Source of the DNA: Albifimbria verrucaria
Lineage: Eukaryota > Ascomycota > Sordariomycetes > Hypocreales > Stachybotryaceae
Assembly (NCBI GenBank): GCA_020081605.1
Contig: JAHREC010000049.1
Span: 1,550,001-1,614,000, forward strand
Length of the DNA: 64,000 bases
Direction of reading: 5' to 3'
In this document: piece by piece, positions 37,940-49,875 of the stretch
Layout: every line of letters begins with the position of its first letter
How positions within the stretch are numbered: position 1 is the first letter of the stretch
Translations under genes and position numbers: made by a program
The notes under the pieces: model-generated
Databases searched by the model: none
Told to the model about the DNA's origin: nothing
Seen by the model: the letters and a program-made list of their open reading frames with translations, nothing else

Positions 37940-39028
37940 ATGGCCTCGCTCGAAGCCAAAATCGTCGTCCTCGGCGCTCAGAGCGTCGGGAAAACCTCCC
38001 TCGTCATGCGCTACTGCAAGGGCACCTTCAACCCCTCCCAAATAACCTCTACCGTCGGCGCCTCCTTCTTGACCAAGAAGATTGTCGACTTTGACACTGA
38101 TACCGTTGTGCGTCTTCAAATATGGGATACAGGTATGCTAGACCCTCCTTTTTCTGTGTAACCATGCTAACCCTACGCTCAGGTTCGTCATACTCGTCTT
38201 CCAGACACCCCTCGCTCGTATTTCTTATATACTAACTGCAATACTACAGCTGGTCAGGAGCGCTTCCGTTCAATATCAAGGTACATTTGCAGCAAGTATT
38301 CAGGGCGTTTGAGCAGGTTGCTGATATAAATGTCATAGGCTCTACTACCGAGGTGCAGATGCCGTCATCCTCTGCTATTCTATCGTCTCCGTAAAGAGTT
38401 TCGAAGAAATCGCCCTCTGGCTTTCAGAACTCCGAGAGAACCTACCTAACGACGTGGTGATTCATGTTGTTGGAACTAAAGCCGATATAGTTGCCCGTGA
38501 CCCTCAGCGCGACAGGTTCCTTTTGAACGATGTATCGCATACGTTGCCGACAACCTCGCTCCGGGTGTTGGCGGCACGCCACCTCCTACTGCCACACCTC
38601 TCAGCGGTCCGTCGAGTTTTCCGTCCGCTCCGACTGAACCGCGCAGCCCTAGCTCCAAGCGTAGTTCCGGCTTTTGGGGTCAAGAGGTCGGCTGGGATGC
38701 CTGCCACGAAGTCAGTGCAGAGACCGGCGAGGGTATTGAAGAAGTATTCCGAGTCGTTGCTAGAAAGCTTGTCGATCGTAACCGCAAGATCCAGCAGGCA
38801 CTCCTCATGGCTACGGCTACACCAAACACTCCCGGATATGAAGACGGTATGGATGGGGGTTACTTTGAGGGGATGAACGCCCGGGGCAGTTTTCGAGTTG
38901 GGCGGGATAGGAGGAGCTGGTTATTCTCTCCAAGCTTCTCTCCCGCTATTACGATAGAGCAGGCTGGTAATAACCAGAACTCGCGCCACGACGACACAGC
39001 GAAGCAAAAGCGACAGGGCTGTTGCTAA
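37940..39028 (+). CDS. Rab family small GTPase
   Basis: Vesicle-traffic GTPase. Exons: 37940-38132, 38250-38280 and 38339 to the stop at 39028. The second exon is only 31 bases. G-domain motifs are complete: GAQSVGKTS (P-loop), STVGASF (switch I Thr region), WDTAGQERFRS (switch II), GTKAD (guanine base, a variant of NKxD with Gly-Thr-Lys-Ala-Asp) and EVSAETGEG (SAK-like). The C terminus GCC is a double-Cys geranylgeranylation site. A single-base loss near 38515 shifts the frame between DPQR and VPFERCIAYVADN. An unusual Pro/Ser-rich insert of about 45 residues follows AYVADNLAPGV before the last G motif. The GTKAD and VPFE features recall Rab24-like proteins, but I do not assign a subgroup with confidence. 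Confidence 0.88.
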
Positions 39029-39630
39029 CCCTACTTTAACCAAACATCAACCGGTGGTCCTACTCACCCTTTTTCGGCTCTGATGACACTTTTACTCTAG
39101 CTACAATGCCACACTATCTTCTCGGCATAGCGCGGCGTGGGGTTTCCTGCTCATAACTACGTACGGTTTCTGGATAGGTCCATTTGTTCTCCGCACTCTC
39201 GCTGGTTTCTCTTCAAGGAGTTTTTTCTTCCTTTCTTTTGGCACACAGCAAGCATTACGAGGCATGTATGCATCTACACGGACTCACACATCACGGAGGG
39301 GAGTGAGCAGGCGTTCAGGATATGGACAGGAATGAGGGGAGCATACGCGCTGAAGGACGATGCATTTGAAAGGCTCGAAGATTTTGTTACGAACGCACAA
39401 TTTGGACTGGGTCAACATGGCGGGTGGCACTGTTTGCGTTTTGTCAGTTTCATGTTTTGTGTGGCTTGATTGCTTGTTGTGTATCTGGTCACGTTCACGG
39501 TGGTACACTTGATATTTCTTTGCGAGGTTTCTCAGGGGTAAAGCGAGCAGGTCTCTTTTCGCACTATTTACATTTACCCTATTCTAGCATGATCGTTTAT
39601 ATAGACCAGAATAACCAGGTTTCTGACTCA
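39029..39630. other. Spacer between convergent genes
   Basis: 3' UTRs of the Rab gene (+) and SLH1 (-). No gene is supported. Confidence 0.6.
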
Positions 39631-42600
39631 TTATGCTGAACCTGCCGCTGCTTTCTTGGAAGCTACATCGTCATCCACCGACGGCAGTGCTGGGATGTCT
39701 ACGCCCTGAATACGGTGCTCGAGCCCAATATAGGCATCGCTGACGACGAGAACGTCCAGCTTGCGTGCCTGACCATCCACACTCTCGGGAAGCTTGATGG
39801 TAGTCCTTGCTGAAGCGTAATGGCCCTGCTCAAGCCTCTTCCTTCCTGGAGCGCTCCATCCCACACGCTTCACCGCAATCACTTCATCCTTTGCCAAGTC
39901 GGCGACGATGACGAACCAGCTTTCCGTCTGGGCCTTGGGGAACTTGGGCGCATAGATACGGGCGTCGCGTTCGACGAGGGGTTGCGGCGCTTGATGCCAA
40001 CAGTGAGCGACAGCGCGGTGACGTCGTCGACGTTGACGGCGATGTTCGGCAGGATAGATGCGGCGCGTGAGAAGCGGGACTGCTGGCTTGATGGAACGTG
40101 GAGCTTTGCGGCGAGCTGCTTGATCTGTGGCGGGGTGAGGGTAGCAATCTTGGAAAGAGGAGTGTCGTCCTTTGTCGAGCTAGGGTTGACGCCAGGAAGG
40201 ATGGATACCGGAGGATCGGTAGGCCATCGTGCAGACTTGATGGTTTGAAGAAGCGTCATCATCTGCATGCAGCTAGACAACATACCCAACTCGGTCAGGA
40301 CGTCAATGGACGCTTGAATAATACGGATCGCCTGATCGAGCACGCTGGTCTGATCACCAACATAATCGGTGATGGGTAGGTCGATGCGAGACATGTGCGC
40401 CTGCAGCAGGAGGAAGGCCTTCACATGAGGATCCCACATGGGCAAGCCGAATGTGTGGCCCGGGAAGGGCAGATTCGACGAGAGCGTCTCGTTGACTAGA
40501 TCCTCATTGTGGCGAACGGGTAACTCATCGTACTCGGTAGCACGAGACATCCAAGATAGGACATCGACAAACTTGGCGTTGGGTTTGGCATGGCGGACAA
40601 GGTGGCGGACTGTTTTGTGCGAGAGATAGTAGTAGCTGACAATCTTGCCCAGGGGTTGAATCAACATCTCCGTTGGGGAAAACTTCAACACACTTGGACT
40701 CTGCAAGGTCGTCCAGGGCTTTGTTAACCATGTCGACCATGTACTCATTAGCTACCTCCTGCGCCGCAATAGTATTGTGTTCCTCAGCCGAGATTTCTAG
40801 GCCGTAGTATGAAGGATTCTTGTGAAGTCTTCTAAAGAAGAATGTCCACGTCAAATAATCCAGGGCGTCCTGCTTCGTAATAACAGTCTCAGCAGAAATC
40901 TCAGCGCAAAGATGGTTATCCAAGACGGTGTGCAGCGAAGACTCCACAGGGAATCCAGTATGGAGGAAATGCTTGTAAAAGTCCTTCTTCGAATCTTGAG
41001 TAAAGATACGGGCAACGCCTGAGTTGTCGAACTGCGGTCGACCCGCTCGTCCAAGCATCTGCAAAACATCCGTCAGGTCCATGTCTTTGTATCCTTCAAT
41101 CTTGGCATCGTAGAACTGTGTGCCTTTGACAACGACAAGATGCGCTGGCAGGTTCACACCCCAGGCTAAGGTACTGGTAGCAACGAGGATTTGAATCTTA
41201 TTGTTCAAGAAAAGCTCCTCGGCAAGCTGTCGATCCGACTCGACGAGACCGGCATGGTGCAGACCGATACCAAAGTTGATTGCTTCTTTCAGTGCGTCAT
41301 CCTTGACTCTCGCCAGATTTAGCTGGAGATCATCCTCATCCATGTGGAGGAAGCGTCGAGGATTATCCTCCATGCCGCAAAAGTTGATCAGGTCCTTGGC
41401 TGTAAGCCGGGTCTGTCGACGAGATGCCACAAAGACAATGACAGGCTTGCTTGGGCTGTGGTTCTTGATGGCTAGGAAAGTCGGGCGGTTCATTGACTGC
41501 ATCAACGGACAGAAGCCCCTGACTTCTGGGAAGCCATCGATGTAGAGCTCCAGGGCACTGGACGCACAGAGTGCTTGAAGTTGAACAGACCCTGTTTAAC
41601 ACCTAGCCAGTTTCCAAGGTCAGATGCATTGGCGCAGGCTGTAGACATGCCCAACAATCGAACGGCATTCTTGGTGGATGCACCGATGTAGTTCATTCCT
41701 GTAATGATTAGCACATAGCTATGCCACGATTAGAAATAAAAACTTACGAGAAACGATGATCTCCAGAATAGGACCACGGTCTCCAGCCAGCAGGTGGATC
41801 TCATCAATGATGACCAGGCTGACTTGTCGGACGTATCCTCTTGTTTGCCACGAACGGGAGATACCGTCCCACTTCTCAGGAGTTGTGATAATAATGTCTG
41901 CATCGGCGATTGTTCTTGTGTCTGGCGTATTATCACCAGTAAGCTCAACGAGCTTCAATCCAAGAGGCTTGGCAAGTCGTGTTCCTCAATCCTTGACACG
42001 CTCGCGTACAAGGGCCTTCATGGGGGCAATGTAAACTACCTTTGACTTTGGTCTTTCACGGAATGCCCACCACATTGCAAGCTCAGCAGCAACAGTCTTT
42101 CCACTACCGGTTGGTGATCCGAGAAGCACATTTGCAGATGTGTGGTACAGCGTGTGGAAAATTTGCGTTTGCATGGGGTTGAAGAATTGAAACGCTGCGC
42201 GTATAATTCCTCAAGACCAGGGTTCTTCAATGCGCTGATGGGGAGTGGCTGCAAGTTGAGCAACTCCGTATAGACACTCTCGGTGTCAGGTCGAATGAGA
42301 TGCTGGAAAGAGACTGGCGTCACTGTCTCTGCACCAAGCCATCTATCAGAAACAGCTCGAACGTAGATTTGAGTAGGCAAGGGATCTGATAGAGGAATGG
42401 TAAAGTTGAGTTCGTGATCATCATGAAGCTTTCTCCTGTTCAGAATAAAGAACTCATGGTGGTATATCTCGGATGTTTCAGAGTTTTCGACCCAGATATA
42501 GAATGATTCCGATGTGCCGTGATACTGGTCCTTCCATTGGAAGTCAGGAATGACAAACAGCTTGATTCGCAAAACATCACGATTGAGAGGGGCAATTTCA

Positions 42601-45600
42601 GCCTCGACATGAACTGTAGGGAAGTTGTTTAGGATTCTGGCAATTGTCTTGCCAGCGCTCTGGTTGTGGACCAGACCTCCGATCTCAGCAGCTTCCATGT
42701 CCTTCAGCGCCTCAACGGTCAAATGCTCCTTCGCATCGAGCTGGTTTAGCACTGGCTTCGTAAGCTCGAACTGATGCAGAGGGTGCTGGAATGGCCAAAT
42801 TCTTTTCTCAATCGATTTGGCCAGTGTAAGAAGCACAAGACATTGGTGGCCCCATCTGCGGTTGAGGGCGATCATGAATAGAGCCCTGCAGATACGTCCT
42901 GATTGCTGGGCGACATAGTTCATGTCGTTTGTCAGAGCAAAATCCTCGGGCTGTTGCTTGGAGATGTACGACTGCAACAGAATATTAGTCTTCGCCTGAG
43001 GCGTATCGATCCCACCATCAACATCGCAGGGGACAGCATCTTCTCTTGTCCTCAAATTGGTCAACTCCTTGGCTTCACTGTCCCTCGACTGGATATTGTC
43101 GAACTCTCCACTCATACTGATCATTTTCAAGATGTCTGCTTCGGTTGCGTGCGGCTGCATCATGGTGTTGAAGATCTCAACACTAGTGTGAAGGATGTAG
43201 TATTGACTAGCAATTCGTCCGACATCCTTGCTACGCAGCTCTTCTGTCCTTTCGTTGAAAATGATCATTTGGCATTTCTGTAACGTACGGGCCGCTTGAA
43301 TGGCGAGTTGACGGCGTCGCTGAACCAGAGTTGGATCATCACGAATCTCTGCCCATTCAATACCGTAAGTCATCGGACTCCTCTGCATGCGCACAAAGAG
43401 ATACGAATATCCAATCCATTGTACGGCATCTGGGATTGACGTGACTGTTCCCAAAGCAATCTCTGCATTCAAATTGTCCACAAGCTTGGTAGAAAACCTG
43501 GACTCAATCGGTCGCTGCTCGGTAACAGCACTCAGGTAGTGTGCTAGCTTGTCCTGGGTAGTGCAAATCATGCCAATACCAGTGTCCTCGAACTGCGGAC
43601 GACCGGCACGACCAAAGATCTGTAGGACGTCGAGGATTCCAAGGTCCACAAACTTACCATCCTGTGCGCTGTAGACCTGGGTTCCTTTGATGACGACCGC
43701 AGCGGCGGGCAAGTTAACACCCCAGGCCAGGGTGGCAGTACAGCAAAGGACCTTGAGAACACCCTCGGCGAATAGCCGCTCCATCAAATTTCTGTCAGAC
43801 CTTGCCATACCCGCATGATGAATACCGATACCCTTGGACAAAAGCTCTCGTATCTCTCTAGACTTTGACGATTTCATATCTCGCAAAGCCTGGTCGTATC
43901 CAGGGTGCCCAGCCGGGTCTAGAAGGTCTGTGCAGAATGCTTCCATAGCCTTTTCGTGAATCATCTTTGCGGTCAGCATGGTATCTCTGCGGGAGTGAAC
44001 AAACACCATGACCTGGTGATCGCGCTCCAGCATCTCCTTGACTTTGTCAAAAGCCACAGTGTCTAGGTTGTCTTTGGACTGCTTGCTGCCAGCCTTTCCC
44101 TGACACCGATGAAGTGTTGCTCCAGGGAACTGGACGGAAGGAGGCATCAAAGTAGAAAAGTCCAGCATATTTGTTGACTTTGAGGAAGTCTGCTACGTCA
44201 ACATAGTTGGGCAAAGTGGCACTGAGGCCAATGACTCGAATTAGAGACTGGGTACTCTCGACCTGTCTCTCAGTTCGAGCCACTAGGGACTCCAAGACAG
44301 CACCACGCTCATCGTGAAGCATGTGAACTTCATCAATGATGAGCAACCTAACCTTCTGGACAAGTTCAGTGTCTCCAGTGCCTTTTCTGGTCACAACATC
44401 CCACTTCTCTGGGGTGGTGACGATGATTTGAGTCTGGACGATCTCAGCCTTGGTAAGCTGCATGTCTCCTGTGTACTCTCGACACTTGATACCCAGCCAT
44501 GCAAGACGCTTGCCTAGCTTCTCCGTGACTTCAGCGGCAAGAGCCTTCATCGGGGCAACGTAGACAATCTTGAAGTCATCAATATTGACCGCAAACTCGT
44601 TTGCATCTGGCTGCTCGATTGGGTTTGGAAAGACGTTTAGACCAATAGTATGAAGAATGGTTAGCATAGCAGCATCCGTTTTACCCTATAAAGATCAGCA
44701 TCGTACGTGAATGAAAGCTTTGAGGAAAACGTACAGCACCAGTAGGAGCACAGATAAGCATGTTTTCGTTTGTTTTATACGCAACAGGGAACACCAAGCT
44801 CTGCATACGGTTGAGAGTCTTATACCCCTTGAAGGTGTTACGGCATAGACCATCTAATTCCGAAATCCTGACGAGCCTCTCGCCAGGGCCGAGAGTACCC
44901 TTCCTACCCGCAGGGATAGAGTACTCTTCATATTTGTCAAATTGCAAATGCTCACTGCCAGAGGGCAAGCCATATTTGTTACCCGTATAGCTCAGGCTGT
45001 TGCCGGCGGCGTAAGACCTATAGACGTGGGGATACTGCGGCTCCTTCAGCTGACTGGGCGCGAGGGTGGCTGTTTTGTGCTCAAGGTCCCTGGCACGGAG
45101 GGCCTCCTCTCGCTGGGCTCTGGTCAAAAGACGGCGGCCTGACTGCTCTTCTTGGTGGCTCTGTGCGGAGACGGCAGAGACGATCTCGTCTTTGTTGGTC
45201 AGCACTTCGATGATGAAATCGAAATCATCGAACCCCACCAAGTCCGTCAGCTGCGACTGCAGCTCATCTTCTGGACGTCCGGAGGTGAGGACACTAACGA
45301 GCTGAGTTTGGAAAACATCAAGGACGAGGCCATTTTTGTATGCAATATCGGCACACTTGCTGGAAAACCATTCAGCTCCATGGCCTACAGAGGCGGTGGC
45401 GAGCAGGTCAGCCTCGGCGGAGTCACTGCTGTAATCGTCTTCGCCATCGTCAGAGATAAAGTCCCAGACATCTTGACCGCTGGTTCCGGACGAGTAGCCT
45501 TCAAAGTCGCTACCATCGATATCATCTCCGTCTAGCATGGCCTTTCACGGCCCAGTTTGAGCTCGGCCAGGGCGGCCTGCATGGCAGTAAACTGCTCACG

Positions 45601-45639
45601 CCATTGTGCCTCAGCGGAAGAGAGGTTGTCCGAGGCCAT
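39631..45639 (-). CDS. SLH1: SLH1/ASCC3-type tandem DExH helicase
   Basis: Ski2-like RNA helicase of the ribosome quality-control trigger complex (ASCC3/Slh1); it splits collided ribosomes. About 1,960 residues, fitting Slh1 rather than the longer Brr2. Start 45639 ([17 protein letters not shown]). Cassette 1: [43 protein letters not shown], then winged helix and Sec63 regions. Cassette 2: [28 protein letters not shown], and a degenerate [17 protein letters not shown]. Introns: 44734-44686 and 41747-41699. Single-base losses lie near 45545, 44125, 44098, 42180, 41559, 40648 and 40010. Separately there is an in-frame TGA at 41988-41986 after RERVKD, where the family has Trp; the frame is open on both sides. 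If real, the product loses cassette 2. Confidence 0.93.
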
Positions 45640-46336
45640 GTTGCGAATCAGGAATAAGGCGCACGAGGTGTTTATACTGTTCTGTCGTAGGCGAGATGAG
45701 GAGCAGCCGGGCAAAGGTTCTTTTAATCAGCTTCGGATAGCTTCAAAGAACCGTATGTTGTGTGTAAGTTGTCAAGCTTTGGGGTTAAAAGCTTAGCTTA
45801 ATAGCTAAGCATCAAAGGTACCGTACAATGTTGACTGTTCAAGTCGAGTCATACCGCTTTGACTCGACAATGGTACGCGCCACTGAAACATGGGTTCTCC
45901 ACAGCCATGCACCATGTACCGGCCGCATGTACAGAGGTATGTTTGGCCAGTAACAGGGCGATGGATGGGATGCTCAGGCTGCTGTGCCGCACCTAAGGCG
46001 CCCCCAACCCACTATATTTGGGCGATACCGCTCGTCATGTGGGTACACAATGCGCTGGAGGGCCCCGGCTTTTTACCTTGCTGGGCAAAGAATCTGGCAG
46101 CCTGCCCTGTGCCTTGGCCAGCCGTCATTGGCAGAGGGGCATGTGATGGACCGCCCGAGCGTCTGATAGGAACGTCGCAACTATGCATGCATCTCGACCT
46201 GTCCTTGCGTAGACCGTACACTTTCCACATTTCATACCCACGATCCCTTTAAATTCCCAGTTCCCGCACGCCTGACCGGGAATCGCTGCGAACCCACAAT
46301 CGAATCCGCGACCGCAATCAATCCACGTCATTCATC
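45640..46336. promoter_or_regulatory. Divergent promoter region of SLH1 and YKT6
   Basis: About 700 bases between two start codons on opposite strands. It contains a palindromic stretch with TTAGCTTAATAGCTAAG near 45792-45808. Individual transcription-factor sites are not assigned. Confidence 0.55.
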
Positions 46337-47197
46337 ATGAAGCTGCACTACGTTGGTGTACGTCCGCAGGCCATCCCGCCCGCCCCTCCTTCACCGATCC
46401 CGCCACCAAAAGGTTGACCAAAGCTCCCCGTCTTCAATAGATCATCCGCAACGAGAACAAGCCCGCGCACGAGATTTGCGCCGAGAAGGAGCTTAGCGCA
46501 TACTCCCGCTTCACCCGTAACAAGTCTGTTCTCTCCCGCGCCCCCGTGCTTGACGACCGCCTCCTGACGAGAACCAACCAGCTATGGCGAGTTCATGACC
46601 CTATTCGCGAAGACGGTCGCCGAGCGCACCCGCCCGGGCCAGCGACAGGACGTCGAAGAGCAAGGTAACAACCTCCCTTGGTGTCGGCCTATCGACCTGC
46701 TGTAGCCGCCGGCTTACATTGCGAGGCAAACAGATTACACCTTCCACGCCTACGGCCGCTCCGAGGGCATCTGCGGAATCATCATCTCTGATCACCAGTA
46801 CCCCGGCCTCGTCGCCCACCAGCTGCTCAGCAAGGTTGTCGACGAGTTCCTGACCAAGCACCCCTGCTCCTCTTGGGCCACCGGCGAGCCCCAGCTGTCC
46901 TTCCCGAGCTCCGCGAGTACCTCACCAAGTACCAGGACCCTCAGCAGGCCGACAGCATCATGAAGATTCAGAAGGAGCTCGATGAGACCAAGATTGTGCT
47001 GCACAAGACCATCGAGAGCGTTCTGCAGCGTGGTGAGAAGATCGACGACCTAGTGGCCAAGAGTGATGGCCTTAGCGCACAGAGCAAGATGTTTTACCGT
47101 ACGTTTCCACTGTCAACGATTTCAACGTGGCTTATGCTAACTTTTGACCTTTGCAGAACAAGCCAAGAAGCAGAACTCTTGCTGTGTGTTGATGTAG
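46337..47197 (+). CDS. YKT6: R-SNARE YKT6
   Basis: Prenylated R-SNARE for fusion at Golgi, endosome and vacuole. Five exons: 46337-46357 (MKLHYVG), 46441-46523, 46582-46664, 46734-47098 and 47157-47197. The order is a longin domain ([65 protein letters not shown]), then the SNARE motif ([19 protein letters not shown], with Arg of the zero layer in [15 protein letters not shown]), then [12 protein letters not shown]. The final CCVLM box is a lipidation signal: the inner Cys for palmitate, the outer for prenyl. One C is missing near 46893, between LSF and PELREYL. The third exon uses a GTCTGT donor at 46524, chosen because it restores the expected RFTRNNYGEFM. Confidence 0.95.
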
Positions 47198-47671
47198 CTG
47201 CACCCTTGATGTTTGGCGTTGGACGTGCTTTTAATTCAGCAGACGGAGGTTGCCGTGACTTGGAGACAGTCACTTATTTCATATACACCAACCAAACCAC
47301 CCTTGGGTCGAATTTGAGTCAAATCATGCTTAAATAACACTACATGTTAAGGTTTTATCCTGTGTTTGCCCTAAAAAATATACCATGAAATAAACCCAGC
47401 CGAGTTTCCATTCTTTCCAGACCATGACGCCTTTGCTACCGTCCGTCCGTTGTGAATTTTCCTCCTGTGGTATCGCTCCAGTCTCTACCATCAAGGTGAG
47501 ATTCATATGATGACAAAGGAAATCATTGTATGCATCCATCCTGGTTGCATTCATAAACGGCTCATCGCCATGTCGATGAGCCCCCTAAAAGTAGGCGCCT
47601 CAAAGCGCAAATGAGTGTTGAGAAGTGAAAACTATAATGCTCAGAGAGCTGGGGTGGCTCATTGGAGGCAT
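47198..47671. other. Spacer between convergent genes
   Basis: 3' UTRs of YKT6 (+) and the repeat protein (-). No gene seen. Confidence 0.6.
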
Positions 47672-49875
47672 CTAGATGTCCTCAACAATGCCCCGTGAAC
47701 TTTTCCGGTGCATTGCCCGTCCGGTAACGTCCTCGCCCTTGGGATGAATGACGGTAGGGGTCGAGCCTTTCCTACCTACGGTGATCATCGTCGATATACC
47801 GACACCATTTGGACTGGCATCCTTCCTGCCTCGTACACTCTTCACTGGTCTCAGCATGGTTCTCTGCTGTCGGGAGACACTGATTTGCCGAGCAATCGAG
47901 ATCTCAACCGCGTTCTGCATAGCCCTATCTTCCTCGGTGTCTAGCTCGACAGGGGGCTCGTAGGGGCAGTTTTAACAGGTGATGTCGAGGGTGGTGGCAT
48001 CGACCTGGGAACAGAGCTCGCTGGCGTGTAGGAGCTTGTGGTGGGTGGAGGAGACATAGTCTGCCAGGTAGACTCCTAGAGATCGTTGCCGATCTTGTCT
48101 GTGCCTGCTCCTCTGGGCCCTGCTCAATGTGTTTTGGTGACTCAACCAGCATTGTCTTCGGTGACAGCGTTTGCGGGGATTGCTTGTTAAACCTGGAGAC
48201 CAATCGAGGATGCTCCTTTGGCACCACAACGGATTTTGAAACAACATCAGATTGTTCAGGTTGACGGTCCACCGGAGGCTTCGGTAACACCCTCTCCACA
48301 GGCTGTGCGACTGCGTAGGAGGACTCACGAGCAGGAGAAGGGAGCACAGCAGGCGAGGTTCGCGATCGTGCACTTGGAGTTAACGCACGGATTTCTCCAT
48401 TTCTGACGGGAGTAGCGGGAATATGTTAAAGGATGGGGTTCTTGCTGGCTGTGGAGATGTTGCTCTTCGTATCCGCGGCCACTCGTCAGCCGGTAATAAG
48501 TTTTCCTCTGCTCTAACTTCAGGCTTCTCCTCCTTTGGTTTGGGCAGGAGATCGTCTCTGGTCGTCTTCACCCTGTCCAGTGTCGCCTGTCTTCGAGCCA
48601 ATAGCGAGGAAGATGACTGGGGATTGAGCACGTTGCCAAACATGACACTATACCGTTCCATCTCAACGCTGGGGATCTCAACATCAAGGAAAGGTCCACC
48701 AGGCAAGTTGAGCCTCGACGCTGAGATGATATCGATAGATGCAGGTACCGGTCGTGCGTCCTGTCGGGGTTCAGGCCGGGGCTCAGGTCGGAGCTCGGGG
48801 CGGATCTCTGGGACTGGTGGTTTCTGCAGTCGCGAAACCGTGGGCCTGCGTCTCAAAGACTTCCTCCTTTTTGGTTCCTCTTGAGTGAAATTGCTCCCTG
48901 GGCCGTAGCTGGGGTTTCTGGGGGTGGCGATACCAGGCTTTGTGCTTGGGAAGGCAGTTGGGGAATGTTTGCCGAGCCTGGTTGCGAATTGGCTTCGTTG
49001 CCTTTTCCTCGCTTGGATTTCGATCTACCAAAGAAGCCCCATTTCCTGGTTTTCGTTTTTGACTGAGCATCATCGTGCGACTCGTGCATTTCCAGTGAGG
49101 TGGCTGATACTGTGTTGTGCATGGTGACCGATGCCAGTGATTGGGGTTGTGTCCACGGCGGATGGGCCGGGCTACCTAATGCCATGCCAATTGCAATGAC
49201 CCCGGTTCCTCCACTTTCGTCCATGGATTCCGGTGTTGACGTTCGAACCGTCGTAACACCCCGAAGCGAATCGTTGTTAGGGCTCGAATCCGGTGTCGGG
49301 ATACGGCCTCGAATAGGTATATGATAGGATTTGTAGTTGGCCCTGTCAAACTGCCTGGTGGGTAACGCCATGTCGTCTCGCGACATTCGCTTATCGTAAT
49401 TATGCATTTCGCCATACATCCCGTAACTCTTACTCGCTATGGACATATCATCCCTCGACATCCGTTTATCGAAGGCCGGCTTCTCAAACGGTTGTCCATA
49501 CTGTCTGTTTGTCAACATCATGTCGTCTCGTGACATGCGCTTATCGAAGTTGGGCATTCTCGGAGGTTGACCAAAGCCGAGTCCACGGCCCGGTCTTTCG
49601 ACCATGGTTGACGACCGGGTTCGTGAGGCCATGGAGCGCAGTCGAATCTGGTGCTGCCTCAATCCATCCGTAAAAGATGCGGAGGGCGAGTGGGCATGCG
49701 GTGAGGGCCGGCCTGATTTAAGAGGACTACCAACATCTTTCCTCGTCCAACGTTGCTCTGACACATATCCCGGCTCATTATAGACACGCAAGGCAGGGTA
49801 ACCAGGCTTGCTAGGGTATCTGGCCGCAGCCATTTCCTCGTTAGTGCGGACCCCGCCAGGCCTCGGGAGATGCAT
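47672..49875 (-). CDS. Fungal protein with 25-residue KRMSRDDM repeats, function unknown
   Basis: Large, mostly disordered protein rich in Pro, Ser and Arg. From the start at 49875 (MHLPRPGGVRTNEEM), residues about 110-169 contain three copies of (F/Y)DKRMSRDDM spaced exactly 25 residues apart. Then come a basic KTRKWGFFGRSKSKRGKG stretch, a conserved block with VEMERYSVMFGNVL and SLLARRQATLDRVK, and near the C terminus YEPPVELDTEED followed by RAMQNAVEISIARQISVSRQ. The frame must be joined near 48870, 48365, 48080 and 47968, each consistent with a missing base; the end is at 47672 (SSRGIVEDI). I recognise the ERYSVMFG and AMQNAVEISIARQISVSRQQ blocks as typical of uncharacterised filamentous-fungal proteins, but no function. 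The true start could be upstream. Confidence 0.7.
49369..49548 (-). repeat. Three 75-base coding repeats (KRMSRDDM)
   Basis: Within the preceding gene, three units encode (F/Y)DKRMSRDDM at residues 110, 135 and 160. The spacers between the cores differ in sequence but keep the same length. Confidence 0.85.

Noticed and set aside
41986..41988. RIP as the cause of the TGA
   Set aside because: RIP favours CpA to TpA. Here the complementary change is the first C of CCA (CpC context), and the surrounding gene shows no excess of such changes.
39631..45639. BRR2 spliceosomal helicase
   Set aside because: N terminus and total length (about 1,960 residues) fit Slh1/ASCC3, not the roughly 2,170-residue Brr2.
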